From: SFWF01 sp045537915
Lineage (GTDB): Bacteria > Bacillota > Clostridia > Oscillospirales > Acutalibacteraceae
Direction of reading: 5' to 3'
Assembly: GCA_045537915.1 (NCBI GenBank)
Contig: JAZSQK010000063.1
Span: 61,579-125,578, forward strand
Length of the DNA stretch: 64,000 bases
The position numbers were made by a program, and so were the translations under genes. Below are positions 33,628 to 42,762 of the stretch, in pieces (position 1 is the stretch's first letter; each line of letters begins with the position of its first letter). Under the pieces are notes generated by a model. The model did not search any database. It saw nothing but the letters and a program-made list of their open reading frames with translations, and was not told the DNA's origin.

Positions 33628-34479
33628 TCATCCTTTTACTGCTCCGGACAATACGCCCTTAATAATGTGTTTTTGTCCGATGATATATATCGTGACTATC
33701 GGAATAAGGCAAAGCATAATGAGCGCCATTGTCGCACCGTAGTCCACCCTTCCGTAGCTTCCCTGTAAGAACTGAATGTGAATGGGAATGGTCATAAACC
33801 TTGTTCTGTCCAGCACCAGATAAGGAAGCAGATAGTCATTGAACACCCACATTATCTGCAGAATACCGACCGAAATGTATGTCGATTTCATTATAGGTGC
33901 AACCACCCTGAAAAATATCTGCAGAGGTGTGCAGCCGTCTATTGCCGCCGCCTCCTCAACCTCCATCGGAATTCCCTTGACAAAGCCTGTGAAAAGGAAT
34001 ACCGCCAACCCTGCGCCAAAGCCGAGATATACTATCGGAATGGTAAAGGGTGTGTTGAGATAAAGTCTGTTTGCCGTTTTAGAAAGGGTAAACATAACCA
34101 TCTGAAAGGGTACTACCATCGAAAAAATACAAAGATAGTATACCATTTTACAAAAAAGGCTGTCAACCCTGCTTATATACCAGGCCGCCATAGAGGTGCA
34201 TAAGAGTATAAGGCCTACCGATAAAACGGTTATTATAAGACTGTACAGCATCGACATATAAAAGGGATAGTTTCCGTGGGTAATGCCGCCTAAATAGTTC
34301 TCAAGTCCTGCAAAGGTTTCGGCATTCGGAAGCGCAAAGGGCGTTAGTGTTATTCCTGCGCTTTTCTTAAAAGAGTTCATAAGCACTATAGCTATGGGCA
34401 GTACCCATAATACGCTAACAACTGAAAAAAAGACTGTCAGCAGTTTTGAAGAAAATGAGGTGCTTTCTCTTGTTCTCAT
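33628..34479 (-). CDS. Maltodextrin-type ABC transporter permease (MalG-like)
   Basis: The 283-residue permease has about six transmembrane segments and the EAA loop (EEAAAIDGCTPLQIFFRVVAPIMK, near 190-213) that docks the ATPase. It belongs to the carbohydrate CUT1 family. It overlaps the MalF-like gene by one base. No ATPase gene is present in the window; CUT1 systems often share an MsmK-type ATPase encoded elsewhere. Confidence 0.92.
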   Translation of the reverse strand: MRTRESTSFSSKLLTVFFSVVSVLWVLPIAIVLMNSFKKSAGITLTPFALPNAETFAGLENYLGGITHGNYPFYMSMLYSLIITVLSVGLILLCTSMAAWYISRVDSLFCKMVYYLCIFSMVVPFQMVMFTLSKTANRLYLNTPFTIPIVYLGFGAGLAVFLFTGFVKGIPMEVEEAAAIDGCTPLQIFFRVVAPIMKSTYISVGILQIMWVFNDYLLPYLVLDRTRFMTIPIHIQFLQGSYGRVDYGATMALIMLCLIPIVTIYIIGQKHIIKGVLSGAVKG

Positions 34480-35375
34480 TATGCCTGAACCTCCTTTTTC
34501 GAAGTAAAATAAAGCTGTCCGAGAGCGATAACAACCACCGCCACAAAGAAGATTACCGCCTTTGCCTGACCGACGCCCATATTGGTAGTCGATTCGTAAA
34601 ATGACTTGTAAATATTAAGCGCCAACATCTCGGTTTGGTGGGCGGGATCTCCGTTTGTTAGAGCAAGGTTCTGGTCAAAAAGCTTAAAGGAATTTGTAAG
34701 TGTTAAAAATGTGCAAATGGTTACAGAAGGCATAACACTCGGCAAAGTTATATTTTTAAGCAGCTGCCACCAGTTTGCGCCGTCTATTTTGGCGGCTTCT
34801 ATATATGACGACGGAACATTCTGAAGTCCTGCGATATATATTATCATAATATATCCTATCTGCTGCCAACACATAAGTATGATAAGACCCCAGAAGCCCC
34901 AGGTAGAATCAAGGGCAAGGGTGGTTCCCGCAACCCTGTAAATAAAGCCGTCAAGTATTATCTTCCAGATATAACCAAGCACGATTCCGCCTATGAGATT
35001 CGGCATAAAGAACACCGTTCTGAACACAGTGCTTCCTCTGATGCCTTTGGTAAGGGCTAGGGCTATGGCAAATGCTATTACATTTATAAGCACTACCGAC
35101 AGTGCGGTAAATACCGCCGTGAAGGCAAAGGACCTGAAAAACTGCTCGTCCTTAAAGGCAGAAATATAGTTGTTTATACCCGTAAACTGTAGATTTTTAA
35201 GTGTCTTAAATCTGAAAAAGGACAGATATATTCCCTGTAAAAAAGGCCAGACAAATCCTATAAGAAAGGCTGCAAAGGTCGGAAAAATAAAGACGAGCGC
35301 ATACCTTTGTACCGCTCTTCGCTGTTGAGCGTTGGCAATAGCCGAGGAGTTGTGTTTATACCGTTTTGCTTTCAT
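34479..35375 (-). CDS. Maltodextrin-type ABC transporter permease (MalF-like)
   Basis: The 298-residue CUT1 permease has about six transmembrane segments and the EAA loop (EAAKIDGANWWQLLKNITLPSVMP, near 195-218). Its start is 134 bases from the binding-protein gene, a gap that holds two hairpins likely to reduce read-through. The partner genes suggest maltose or maltodextrins. Confidence 0.92.
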   Translation of the reverse strand: MKAKRYKHNSSAIANAQQRRAVQRYALVFIFPTFAAFLIGFVWPFLQGIYLSFFRFKTLKNLQFTGINNYISAFKDEQFFRSFAFTAVFTALSVVLINVIAFAIALALTKGIRGSTVFRTVFFMPNLIGGIVLGYIWKIILDGFIYRVAGTTLALDSTWGFWGLIILMCWQQIGYIMIIYIAGLQNVPSSYIEAAKIDGANWWQLLKNITLPSVMPSVTICTFLTLTNSFKLFDQNLALTNGDPAHQTEMLALNIYKSFYESTTNMGVGQAKAVIFFVAVVVIALGQLYFTSKKEVQA

Positions 35376-35400
35376 TAGGCTTCCTCCTGAAAGATAAATT

Positions 35401-35437
35401 GAAGATAATAAATAAGCCGTTTTTATTTATTATCTTC
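35401..35437 (-). terminator. Intercistronic hairpin between binding protein and permease genes (first)
   Basis: A 14-bp AT-rich stem (GAAGATAATAAATA / TATTTATTATCTTC). On the minus strand it lies 3' of the GC-rich hairpin and before the permease start. Probably an RNA stability or attenuation element. Confidence 0.55.
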
Positions 35438-35477
35438 GACCTGTCTTTCGTTATTCTTAAAATCCATTGGCATGAAA

Positions 35478-35502
35478 AAGGGGCGGGCATATGCCGCCCC
35501 TT
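35478..35502 (-). terminator. Intercistronic hairpin after the binding-protein gene (second)
   Basis: AAGGGGCGG and CCGCCCCTT pair around a short loop, immediately after the stop codon; on the minus strand a short T-rich stretch follows. A leaky terminator here would keep the binding protein in excess over the permeases. Confidence 0.7.
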
Positions 35503-35509
35503 AAATTTA

Positions 35510-36775
35510 TTACTGCTTGGAAAGATCGTACTGTTTTTTCCAACCGTCAACAAAGGCAGTCTTGACTGCATCCCAGTCTCCCGTTCCTGCTGAATAAGCA
35601 GCAAGAGCGCTGACAAGCTCAGAACGCCAGGTATCTACGTTTGGGGTATAGTTAAACGCCCAGGAAACATTATATGCTCCGTTTGCAACATAGTCGTTCA
35701 TTATATTGCAAAGAACATTATCAACCGGTTTTGCAGACTTGAAGGGCGATACAAAGCCCATATCATCTGCAAGTGCACGGGTTCCCTCCTCAGAGGTTAC
35801 AACCCATTTAAGAAAAGCAAGAGTTGCCTGTATATCCTTTTCATCTGCTTCCTTATTTACTGCCCAGTAGTTTTCGGTGCCGCAGGAAATACCCTGTTTT
35901 TCATCTCTGACACCTGTATAGATGGGCAAAAATCCGATGTTTTCATCCCCTATTGCCTTTATATCGCTGTAAGCCCAGGTTCCGTTCTGATAAAATACCG
36001 CCTTTTCTCCGACAAACTCGTCAGCGGCATTTACCGCAGTGGTTATTGCCTTCTTGTCGATTGTCGAGTTGTTGATATAAAGGTCCCAGAGGTTTTTATA
36101 ATTTTCAAGATAGGTTCCCTTTATGCTCTGGGGCTGTGCTGTTATTTTATCGGCTTCAAACTCATAAAACAGCGGCATATTTGCCAGATGTCCCGAAAAT
36201 CTCCAGGAGGAGCTTGAGTCGAGTGTTGATGAGGTGAAGGCCGAAAAGCCAAGTTCACTTTTTCTTTTTGTAATATCCTCGGCTACCTTTTTCAAATCAT
36301 CAAAAGATTTTATCTGGTCAACGCTATAACCTGCCCTTTGGAGCAGCTTCTTGTTAACTATGATTCCAAAGCCTTCATAAACATAGGCAACTCCCTTGAC
36401 TTCATCTCCATCAAAAAGAGCAAAATCGTCGCTCGTAAGCTCTTTATAAATTTCTGTGTCTTTAAGATCAAGGCAGTAGTCGCCCCAGGATTCAAGTCCT
36501 ACCGCTCCGCTAACCTGAAAAAGCGTAGGCACCTTGTTTTTATCTATTTCTGCCGTGAGGGTTTCCTGATATTTACCCTCTGCCGCAGTCAAGACATTCA
36601 CCTTTACACCCGTTTCGGCAGTATATTTCTGCGCCAGTTTTTGCCAGGCTTCGTCCTGCTCGGGTTTAAAGTTCAGATAGTAGACCTCCCCGTCATCGTT
36701 ACCACCGCCAAAGCAACCGGCGCAAAGGGTGATTACCATCAGCGCACAAAGAAAAACCGATAGAAATCTTTTCAT
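35510..36775 (-). CDS. Extracellular sugar-binding lipoprotein (ABC substrate-binding)
   Basis: The 421-residue protein has a lipoprotein signal (MKRFLSVFLCALMVITLCAGCFGGG, lipobox LCAGC, Cys near 21) and the bilobed CUT1 binding fold with YLNFKPEQDEAWQKLAQKYTAETGVKVNVLTA near the N-terminus. Trp/Tyr-rich positions typical of sugar stacking follow. It captures oligosaccharide outside the membrane for the two permeases downstream; MalQ in the same unit suggests maltodextrin. Confidence 0.93.
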   Translation of the reverse strand: MKRFLSVFLCALMVITLCAGCFGGGNDDGEVYYLNFKPEQDEAWQKLAQKYTAETGVKVNVLTAAEGKYQETLTAEIDKNKVPTLFQVSGAVGLESWGDYCLDLKDTEIYKELTSDDFALFDGDEVKGVAYVYEGFGIIVNKKLLQRAGYSVDQIKSFDDLKKVAEDITKRKSELGFSAFTSSTLDSSSSWRFSGHLANMPLFYEFEADKITAQPQSIKGTYLENYKNLWDLYINNSTIDKKAITTAVNAADEFVGEKAVFYQNGTWAYSDIKAIGDENIGFLPIYTGVRDEKQGISCGTENYWAVNKEADEKDIQATLAFLKWVVTSEEGTRALADDMGFVSPFKSAKPVDNVLCNIMNDYVANGAYNVSWAFNYTPNVDTWRSELVSALAAYSAGTGDWDAVKTAFVDGWKKQYDLSKQ

Positions 36776-36848
36776 AATTTTTTCCTCCTAAAATGATTAT
36801 ACATTTAGTATTCCGCATAAACATCAAATGATGATTATTGCGAAGGTC

Positions 36849-36878
36849 ATTATAGCATAACGCTTTGTGCATATGCAA
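36849..36878 (-). promoter_or_regulatory. Promoter of the sugar ABC transporter unit
   Basis: Minus strand: TTGCAT, an 18-base spacer and TATAAT, about 70 bases before the binding-protein start. The rest of the 36776-37074 gap holds AT-rich sequence and the glnN promoter; no gene is seen in it. Confidence 0.6.
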
Positions 36879-37014
36879 CAAATATCGATCGGCAAATTAT
36901 GGCATATTGCTACATTTTTCCTCCCGATAAATCAAATGTCGATGAATTATGACAGCCTTAGATTTTTGTTTTATGAAAAAATAATAAAAACCTTAAATTT
37001 GTTTTATAAAAATA

Positions 37015-37043
37015 TCGACAAGCGGCTTTTTTTTTGGTATAAT
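37015..37043 (+). promoter_or_regulatory. Promoter of glnN
   Basis: TCGACA, a 17-base spacer and TATAAT, 31 bases before the glnN ATG, with AAGGAG as RBS. Confidence 0.65.
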
Positions 37044-37074
37044 ATAGTGAATATTAACTTTAAGGAGTTTATTT

Positions 37075-39168
37075 ATGAGAACAGTTTCAGACTATTTCGG
37101 CGAGAATGTTTTTAGCGAAAGTGTTATGAAGGACAGGCTTCCCAAAGAGATCTTTGAGCTTGTCAAGCTGGCTATCTACAACGGAAAAAGACTGGATTCC
37201 TCGGTTGCTGCAGTCGTTGCCGACGCAATGAAGGACTGGGCTATTGAAAAAGGCGCTACCCATTTTACCCACTGGTTCCAGCCAATGACAGGTTTTACTG
37301 CCGAAAAGCACGACAGTTTTATAACTCCTGACTCTAACGGTAAAGTAATAATGGACTTTTCGGGAAAGGAACTCATACAGGGAGAATCTGACGCCTCATC
37401 CTTCCCCTCGGGCGGTCTTCGTGCCACCTTTGAGGCAAGAGGCTACACCGCCTGGGACCCCACCTCCTTTGCCTTTATTAAGGATAATGTGCTCTGTATT
37501 CCTACCGCCTTCTGCTCATATTCGGGCGAGGCGCTTGATAAAAAAACTCCCCTCCTTCGTTCGATGGAGGCTATCAATAAACAGGCTCTGCGTGTTCTTA
37601 AAATTTTCGGCAACTCTGATGTTACCGCCGTTCGCACAACGGTCGGTCCCGAACAGGAGTACTTCCTTATTGACCGAGAGGTTTACGAAAAGCGTGAGGA
37701 TCTTATCTACACAGGTCGTACACTCTTCGGTACAAAGCCTCCAAAGGGACAGGAGCTAGACGACCATTATTTTGGAACAATAAAACCTCGTGTACAAGCC
37801 TTTATGACCGAGCTTAACGAGGAGCTTTGGCGCCTTGGTGTATATGCAAAAACCGAGCATAACGAGGCGGCTCCCGCTCAGCACGAGCTGGCTCCCATAT
37901 TTGCGACCACCAATATTGCCGTAGACCACAACCAGATCACTATGGAATGTATGCAGAAGGTGGCAAAAAAACACGGTATGGTTTGTCTGCTCCATGAAAA
38001 GCCCTTCAGAGGGGTTTCGGGAAGCGGTAAGCACAATAACTGGTCTATTTCTACAAATACAGGTGTAAACCTTTTAAATCCTGGCGAAACACCCCACGAA
38101 AACGCACAGTTCCTGCTCTTCCTCTGCGCCGTTATAAAGGCAGTAGACGATTATCAGGATCTGCTCCGCATATCTGTTGCCTCTGCAGGTAACGATCACC
38201 GTTTAGGTTCCCACGAGGCTCCACCTGCCGCCCTGTCAATATTCCTCGGCGAAGAGCTCTCGGATATTCTCGATGCAATTGAAAAGGATATCCCCTATGG
38301 TGGTCGTGAAAAAGAGCTTATGAAGATTGGTGTTCACGTTCTGCCCAAATTTCCCAAGGATACTACCGACAGAAACCGCACCTCTCCCTTTGCCTTCACA
38401 GGTAATAAGTTCGAGTTCAGAATGCTTGGCTCTGCCGCTTCGGTTTCCGAGCCAAACGTTGTTCTTAATACTGCAGTTGCAGAATCTCTGCGTCAGTTTG
38501 CTGATGAGCTTGAGGTAGCTGAAGATCTTGAGTCTGCACTTCACGAGCTTATCCGCAAGGTTATCCGTGAACACAAGCGAATTATCTTCAACGGCAACGC
38601 TTATGATGAGTCTTGGGCAAAAGAGGCAGAAAAAAGAGGTCTTCTTAATCTTAAGACAACCCCCGAATGTCTGCCCTATCTTTTAAAGGAAAAGAATATT
38701 ACCCTTTTCTCTACCCACAAGGTATATTCACAGGCAGAGCTTAAGAGCCGTTATGAAATACTTCTTGAAAACTATGCAAAGGTCATAAACATCGAGGCTC
38801 TTACGATGATAGATATGGTTCACAGGGATATCCTCCCTGCCGCAAGTCGTTTTGTTACGCAGCTTACCGCTGCGGTTGTTTCAAGACGGGCTGCAAACAA
38901 GGCTATCCCCTGTGATTATGAGATAAATACCTCTAAAAAGGCTGCCACGCTCATATCAAATGCAGCGTCTGAGCTTGAAACCCTCGAAGCAGAGGTTGAG
39001 ACGGCAAAAACAATAAAGGGTTCGTTCGAACTTGCCGACCACTACTGCTCAAAGGTTATTACCTCTATGGATACCCTACGCAGTTATGTTGACAGTCTTG
39101 AAACCATTACCGATTCGGCTATCTGGCCCTATCCCTCATACGGAGATATGCTTTTCAGCATAAAATAA
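37075..39168 (+). CDS. glnN: Glutamine synthetase type III
   Basis: The 697-residue enzyme makes glutamine from glutamate, ammonia and ATP. It is much longer than GSI (about 450 residues) and opens with the GSIII phrase THWFQPMTGFTAEKHDSF (about 63-80). The catalytic core includes GPEQEYFLID, KTEHNEAAPAQHELAPIFATTNIAVDHNQ and GVSGSGKHNNWSIST. GSIII is common in Clostridia and Bacteroidetes. It is a single-gene unit with its own promoter. Confidence 0.97.
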   Translation: MRTVSDYFGENVFSESVMKDRLPKEIFELVKLAIYNGKRLDSSVAAVVADAMKDWAIEKGATHFTHWFQPMTGFTAEKHDSFITPDSNGKVIMDFSGKELIQGESDASSFPSGGLRATFEARGYTAWDPTSFAFIKDNVLCIPTAFCSYSGEALDKKTPLLRSMEAINKQALRVLKIFGNSDVTAVRTTVGPEQEYFLIDREVYEKREDLIYTGRTLFGTKPPKGQELDDHYFGTIKPRVQAFMTELNEELWRLGVYAKTEHNEAAPAQHELAPIFATTNIAVDHNQITMECMQKVAKKHGMVCLLHEKPFRGVSGSGKHNNWSISTNTGVNLLNPGETPHENAQFLLFLCAVIKAVDDYQDLLRISVASAGNDHRLGSHEAPPAALSIFLGEELSDILDAIEKDIPYGGREKELMKIGVHVLPKFPKDTTDRNRTSPFAFTGNKFEFRMLGSAASVSEPNVVLNTAVAESLRQFADELEVAEDLESALHELIRKVIREHKRIIFNGNAYDESWAKEAEKRGLLNLKTTPECLPYLLKEKNITLFSTHKVYSQAELKSRYEILLENYAKVINIEALTMIDMVHRDILPAASRFVTQLTAAVVSRRAANKAIPCDYEINTSKKAATLISNAASELETLEAEVETAKTIKGSFELADHYCSKVITSMDTLRSYVDSLETITDSAIWPYPSYGDMLFSIK

Positions 39169-39204
39169 ATACTAAAACTTTAAAAATATAAGGAGGTGCA
39201 AAGA

Positions 39205-39972
39205 ATGGGTAAGATTATTTCAATCGTCAATCAGAAGGGCGGTGTCGGTAAGACAACCTCTGCCGTAAACCTTGCCGCCGCTCTCGGTAAAAAGGGCAAA
39301 AAAATTCTTCTTATTGATGCAGACCCTCAGGGTAACACAACCTCCGCCTACGGAATAAACAAGCAAAAACTGGTTTGCTCGGTTTATGATCTTCTTATCG
39401 GAAAGGTAAAGGCTGTCGATGCTATCCTTAAAACTCAGTTTGAGGGTGTAGATATTATTCCCTGTAATATGGATCTTGCGGGTGCTGAAATAGAGCTTAT
39501 TTCGATAGAAAACCGGGAATCAAGATTCAAGAACACACTTTGTCTTGTCAAGGCCGATTACGATTATATTTTTATTGATTGCCCCCCCTCTTTGGGACTC
39601 ATCACAATAAATTCTCTTTGCGCTTCGGATACCGTTCTTGTTCCCATTCAGTGCGAATATTTTGCCCTTGAAGGACTTTCACAGCTTATGGCAACCGTTC
39701 GTCAGGTAAAGCGCCTTTATAACCCTTCTTTAGAGCTTGAGGGGGTTCTCCTTACTATGTTCGACGGCAGACTGAATCTGACACAGCAGGTCGTGGTTGA
39801 AGTAAAAAAGTTTTTTGACAAAAAACTTTTCGCTACCGCCATACCCCGTGCGGTCCGTTTGTCAGAGGCGCCAAGCTACGGTATGCCGATTCAATATTAC
39901 GACCCCAAAAGCAAGGGCGCCAAGGCATATGATGCCCTTGCTGATGAATTTATAAAAAGAAACGGGAGGTAA
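39205..39972 (+). CDS. parA: ParA/Soj chromosome-partitioning ATPase
   Basis: The 255-residue Walker-type ATPase has the deviant Walker A KGGVGKTT (about 11-18), Walker A' LLIDADPQGN near 37-46 and Walker B YIFIDCPPSLG near 116-126. It acts with ParB in origin segregation and replication control. ATG at 39205 is used because AGGAGG is spaced for it; an upstream GTG overlaps the RBS. Confidence 0.96.
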   Translation: MGKIISIVNQKGGVGKTTSAVNLAAALGKKGKKILLIDADPQGNTTSAYGINKQKLVCSVYDLLIGKVKAVDAILKTQFEGVDIIPCNMDLAGAEIELISIENRESRFKNTLCLVKADYDYIFIDCPPSLGLITINSLCASDTVLVPIQCEYFALEGLSQLMATVRQVKRLYNPSLELEGVLLTMFDGRLNLTQQVVVEVKKFFDKKLFATAIPRAVRLSEAPSYGMPIQYYDPKSKGAKAYDALADEFIKRNGR

Positions 39973-39978
39973 GGCTCT

Positions 39979-40815
39979 ATGGCAGTAAAAAAAGGCGGTC
40001 TGGGACGAGGACTTGATTCCCTCTTTGATGAGAATTCAATCGACAGCTCCTCAACCGAGGTCATGCTCTCGCAGATTGAACCCAACCGAGATCAGCCCCG
40101 TAAAGAATTTGATGAAGAAGCCTTAGTCGAACTTGCAGAATCTATTAAAAAACACGGTCTTTTACAGCCGATACTTGTCCGTCCCAAGCAGGACGGTTAT
40201 GAAATAGTTGCGGGAGAGCGTCGTTGGCGTGCCTGTCGTATTGCGGGTCTTCGCACCGTTCCTGTAGTTATAAAGGAAATGGACGAGCGTGAGGTAATGG
40301 AGGTTGCTCTTATTGAGAACCTTCAGCGTGAGGACTTAAATCCCGTTGAAGAAGCTTTAGGCTACCGCTCACTTATGATATCCTTTGGGCTTACTCAGGA
40401 ACAGGTCGCTGAGGCGGTCGGCAAATCCCGCCCCGCCGTTGCAAATACTTTAAGACTTTTAGAGCTCACACCCGAAGAAACCGAGGCTCTCAAAAAAGGT
40501 AAGCTTTCGTCAGGTCACGCAAGGGTTATACTCTCTGCGGTAAAGGGCAGTGAGCTTCGTGCAACACTTTTCCGTCTGGCTCTTGCCGGTGCCTCTGTGC
40601 GAGATCTTGAGTCTATGGCAAAAAGCCTCAAGGACAAGCCCGGTCGCATAAAACAGGAAAAGCCTCATTTTTATAAAGAGGTTGAGCTTAACCTTAAAAA
40701 TGAGCTTGGCCGAAAGGTTAAAATAACCCCCACCTCAAAGGGTAAGGGCACAATAACACTTGAATTCTACAGCGACAAAGAACTCGCTGAACTTGCTAAG
40801 AAAATCGTTGATTAG
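39979..40815 (+). CDS. parB: ParB/Spo0J chromosome-partitioning protein
   Basis: The 278-residue CTPase/DNA-binding protein has the N-terminal ParB domain (PNRDQPRKEFDEEALVELAESIKKHGLLQPILVRP), the GERRWRACRIAGL nucleotide motif near 80-92, the helix-turn-helix (TQEQVAEAVGKSRPAVANTLRLLEL) and a C-terminal dimerisation part. It loads at parS sites; none was found in the window. parA-parB-serS order is common near oriC in Firmicutes. Confidence 0.96.
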   Translation: MAVKKGGLGRGLDSLFDENSIDSSSTEVMLSQIEPNRDQPRKEFDEEALVELAESIKKHGLLQPILVRPKQDGYEIVAGERRWRACRIAGLRTVPVVIKEMDEREVMEVALIENLQREDLNPVEEALGYRSLMISFGLTQEQVAEAVGKSRPAVANTLRLLELTPEETEALKKGKLSSGHARVILSAVKGSELRATLFRLALAGASVRDLESMAKSLKDKPGRIKQEKPHFYKEVELNLKNELGRKVKITPTSKGKGTITLEFYSDKELAELAKKIVD

Positions 40816-40826
40816 GAGATATAGCT

Positions 40827-42098
40827 ATGCTGGACATTAAAACTGTAAGACAGGATCCCGAAAGGGTAAAACAGACGGTCAGAAACCGTCAGGGAAATCT
40901 CGACCGTGAGATTGATGAGCTTTTGGAAATTGATGCAAAACGCCGTGAAATTATCTCGGCTGTCGAGGTGTTAAAGGCGGAACAGAATGCCGTTTCCAAG
41001 AAGATACCTCAGTATAAAAAGGAAGGCAAGGATGTTACCTCTATTTTTGCCGAGATGAAGGAAATTTCGGAGAAAATCAAGGCAGACGACGCTGCCCTTT
41101 CAGAGCTTGAAGCAAAGCAAAAAGAGCTTCTTCTCTGCATACCGAACATACCCTCTGACACAGTCCCTGTTGGCGCTGATGATTCCGCCAACCCCGAAAT
41201 CAGAAGAAACGGAATCCCAAAGGACTTTGATTTTGAGCCCAAGGCGCACTGGGATATCGGCGCAAAGCTTGGTATTCTCGACCCCGAAACCGCCGCAAAG
41301 GTAACAGGTACTCGTTTTCACTTCTACAAGGGACTCGGCGCCCGTCTTGAACGTGCTATTATTTCCTATTTCCTTGATACCCATACCGAATACGGATATA
41401 CCGAAATTCTTCCTCCCTTTATGGCTAACCGTGCTTCAATGACAGCGACAGGTCAGCTTCCCAAGTTTGAGGAGGATGCCTTTAAACTTTCAAACAACGA
41501 ATACTTCCTTATTCCTACCGCAGAGGTTCCCGTTACCAATATGCACCGAGATGAAATTCTTGACGGTGCTGATCTTCCGATTAAATACTGTGCTTACTCT
41601 GCTTGTTTCAGAGCCGAAGCAGGTTCTGCAGGCCGTGATACCAGAGGTCTTATCCGTCAGCACCAGTTCAACAAGGTAGAGCTGGTTAAGTTTGCTGATC
41701 CCGAAACCTCTTACGATGAGCTTGAAAAGCTCACAAACGATGCAGAGCGTGTTCTTGCAGGACTTGGACTTCCCTATAGGGTTGTTTGCCTTTGCACAGG
41801 TGACCTCGGCTTTTCTTCGGCTAAAACATATGATATTGAGGTCTGGATGCCCTCTTACAACCGTTATGTAGAGATTTCTTCCTGTTCAAACTTTGAGGAT
41901 TATCAGGCTCGTCGTGGTTCTATCCGCTTTAAGAAGACCGCAAAGGACAAGGCCCAGTTTGTTCACACCCTTAACGGCTCGGGTGTTGCTGTCGGCAGAA
42001 CGGTTGCGGCAATTTTAGAAAACTATCAGAATGCAGACGGTAGCGTTACCGTTCCCGAAGCCCTCAGAAAGTATATGGGCTGCGATGTCATTAAGTAA
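40827..42098 (+). CDS. serS: Serine--tRNA ligase
   Basis: The 423-residue class II synthetase charges tRNA-Ser. An N-terminal coiled-coil arm (about 25-105) binds the long variable arm. Core motifs are ILPPFMANRASMTATGQLPKF near 197-217, IPTAEVPVTNMHRDEIL, CFRAEAGSAGRDTRGLIRQHQFNKVELVKF (motif 2, near 262-291) and LNGSGVAVGRTVAAILENYQNADGSV (motif 3, near 380-405). It follows parB by 11 bases. Confidence 0.98.
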   Translation: MLDIKTVRQDPERVKQTVRNRQGNLDREIDELLEIDAKRREIISAVEVLKAEQNAVSKKIPQYKKEGKDVTSIFAEMKEISEKIKADDAALSELEAKQKELLLCIPNIPSDTVPVGADDSANPEIRRNGIPKDFDFEPKAHWDIGAKLGILDPETAAKVTGTRFHFYKGLGARLERAIISYFLDTHTEYGYTEILPPFMANRASMTATGQLPKFEEDAFKLSNNEYFLIPTAEVPVTNMHRDEILDGADLPIKYCAYSACFRAEAGSAGRDTRGLIRQHQFNKVELVKFADPETSYDELEKLTNDAERVLAGLGLPYRVVCLCTGDLGFSSAKTYDIEVWMPSYNRYVEISSCSNFEDYQARRGSIRFKKTAKDKAQFVHTLNGSGVAVGRTVAAILENYQNADGSVTVPEALRKYMGCDVIK

Positions 42099-42110
42099 GG
42101 TGTTTTTTCT

Positions 42111-42731
42111 ATGGAATTAAAGGGTAAAAAAATAAACTTCCTCGGTGACTCCATAACCTACGGCCACGGTACCTCCTCTCCCGATAAGCGTTTTTCGGAC
42201 CTTATCGCAAAAAATGAGGGCATAATTGCACGAAACTACGGTATAAACGGTACCACCATCGCCTTTGACAAGACAAAAACGGTTGGACAGAGCTTTTGTG
42301 AAAGGGCTTTATCTATGGATGATGACGCCGATATTATTGTTATATTCGGCGGAACAAATGATTTTTGTCACGGCTCGGCGCCTATCGGTAATATGAGCGA
42401 CAGAGAATATGACACATTCTACGGCGGTTTACATACCCTTTTTCGTGAGGTTGTTGAAAAATATCCCGATTCGGTTGTTTGTGCGCTGACCCCCCTTCAC
42501 AGATGCGATGAAACTAACTCGAGAGGAGAAGCCCTTAAACAGTTTGTTGAAATCATCCGTGAGGTCGCAGAGTATTATTCAATACCTCTGTGTGACCTTT
42601 ACAAGACCTACGGGGTTCAGCCCAACATTCCTGTTATGAAGGAAAAATATATGCCCGACGGACTTCATCCGGGCGATGCCGGGCATACTATCTTAGCAAA
42701 CAAGATAACAAGCTTTTTAAAGAGTCTTTAA
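42111..42731 (+). CDS. SGNH/GDSL hydrolase
   Basis: The 206-residue esterase has block I FLGDSITYGHG (Ser in GDS, about 10-20), block III GGTNDF (about 79-84) and block V DGLHPGDAGH with the Asp-His pair (near 183-192). No signal peptide is visible, so it is probably cytoplasmic. The acyl substrate is unknown; such enzymes may deacetylate carbohydrates or act on acyl thioesters. Confidence 0.93.
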   Translation: MELKGKKINFLGDSITYGHGTSSPDKRFSDLIAKNEGIIARNYGINGTTIAFDKTKTVGQSFCERALSMDDDADIIVIFGGTNDFCHGSAPIGNMSDREYDTFYGGLHTLFREVVEKYPDSVVCALTPLHRCDETNSRGEALKQFVEIIREVAEYYSIPLCDLYKTYGVQPNIPVMKEKYMPDGLHPGDAGHTILANKITSFLKSL

Positions 42732-42762
42732 TTTTTAAGAACCCGTTTTTTAAGGAGAATAT

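Noticed and set aside
36880..36960. LacI-type operator in the gap before the sugar transporter (ATCGATCGG-like sequence)
   Set aside because: The sequence is only partly symmetric, occurs once and no LacI-family gene is nearby, so an operator cannot be supported.
38900..42100. parS site near parAB
   Set aside because: No TGTTTCACGTGAAACA-like sequence was found on either strand in or around parA-parB-serS.
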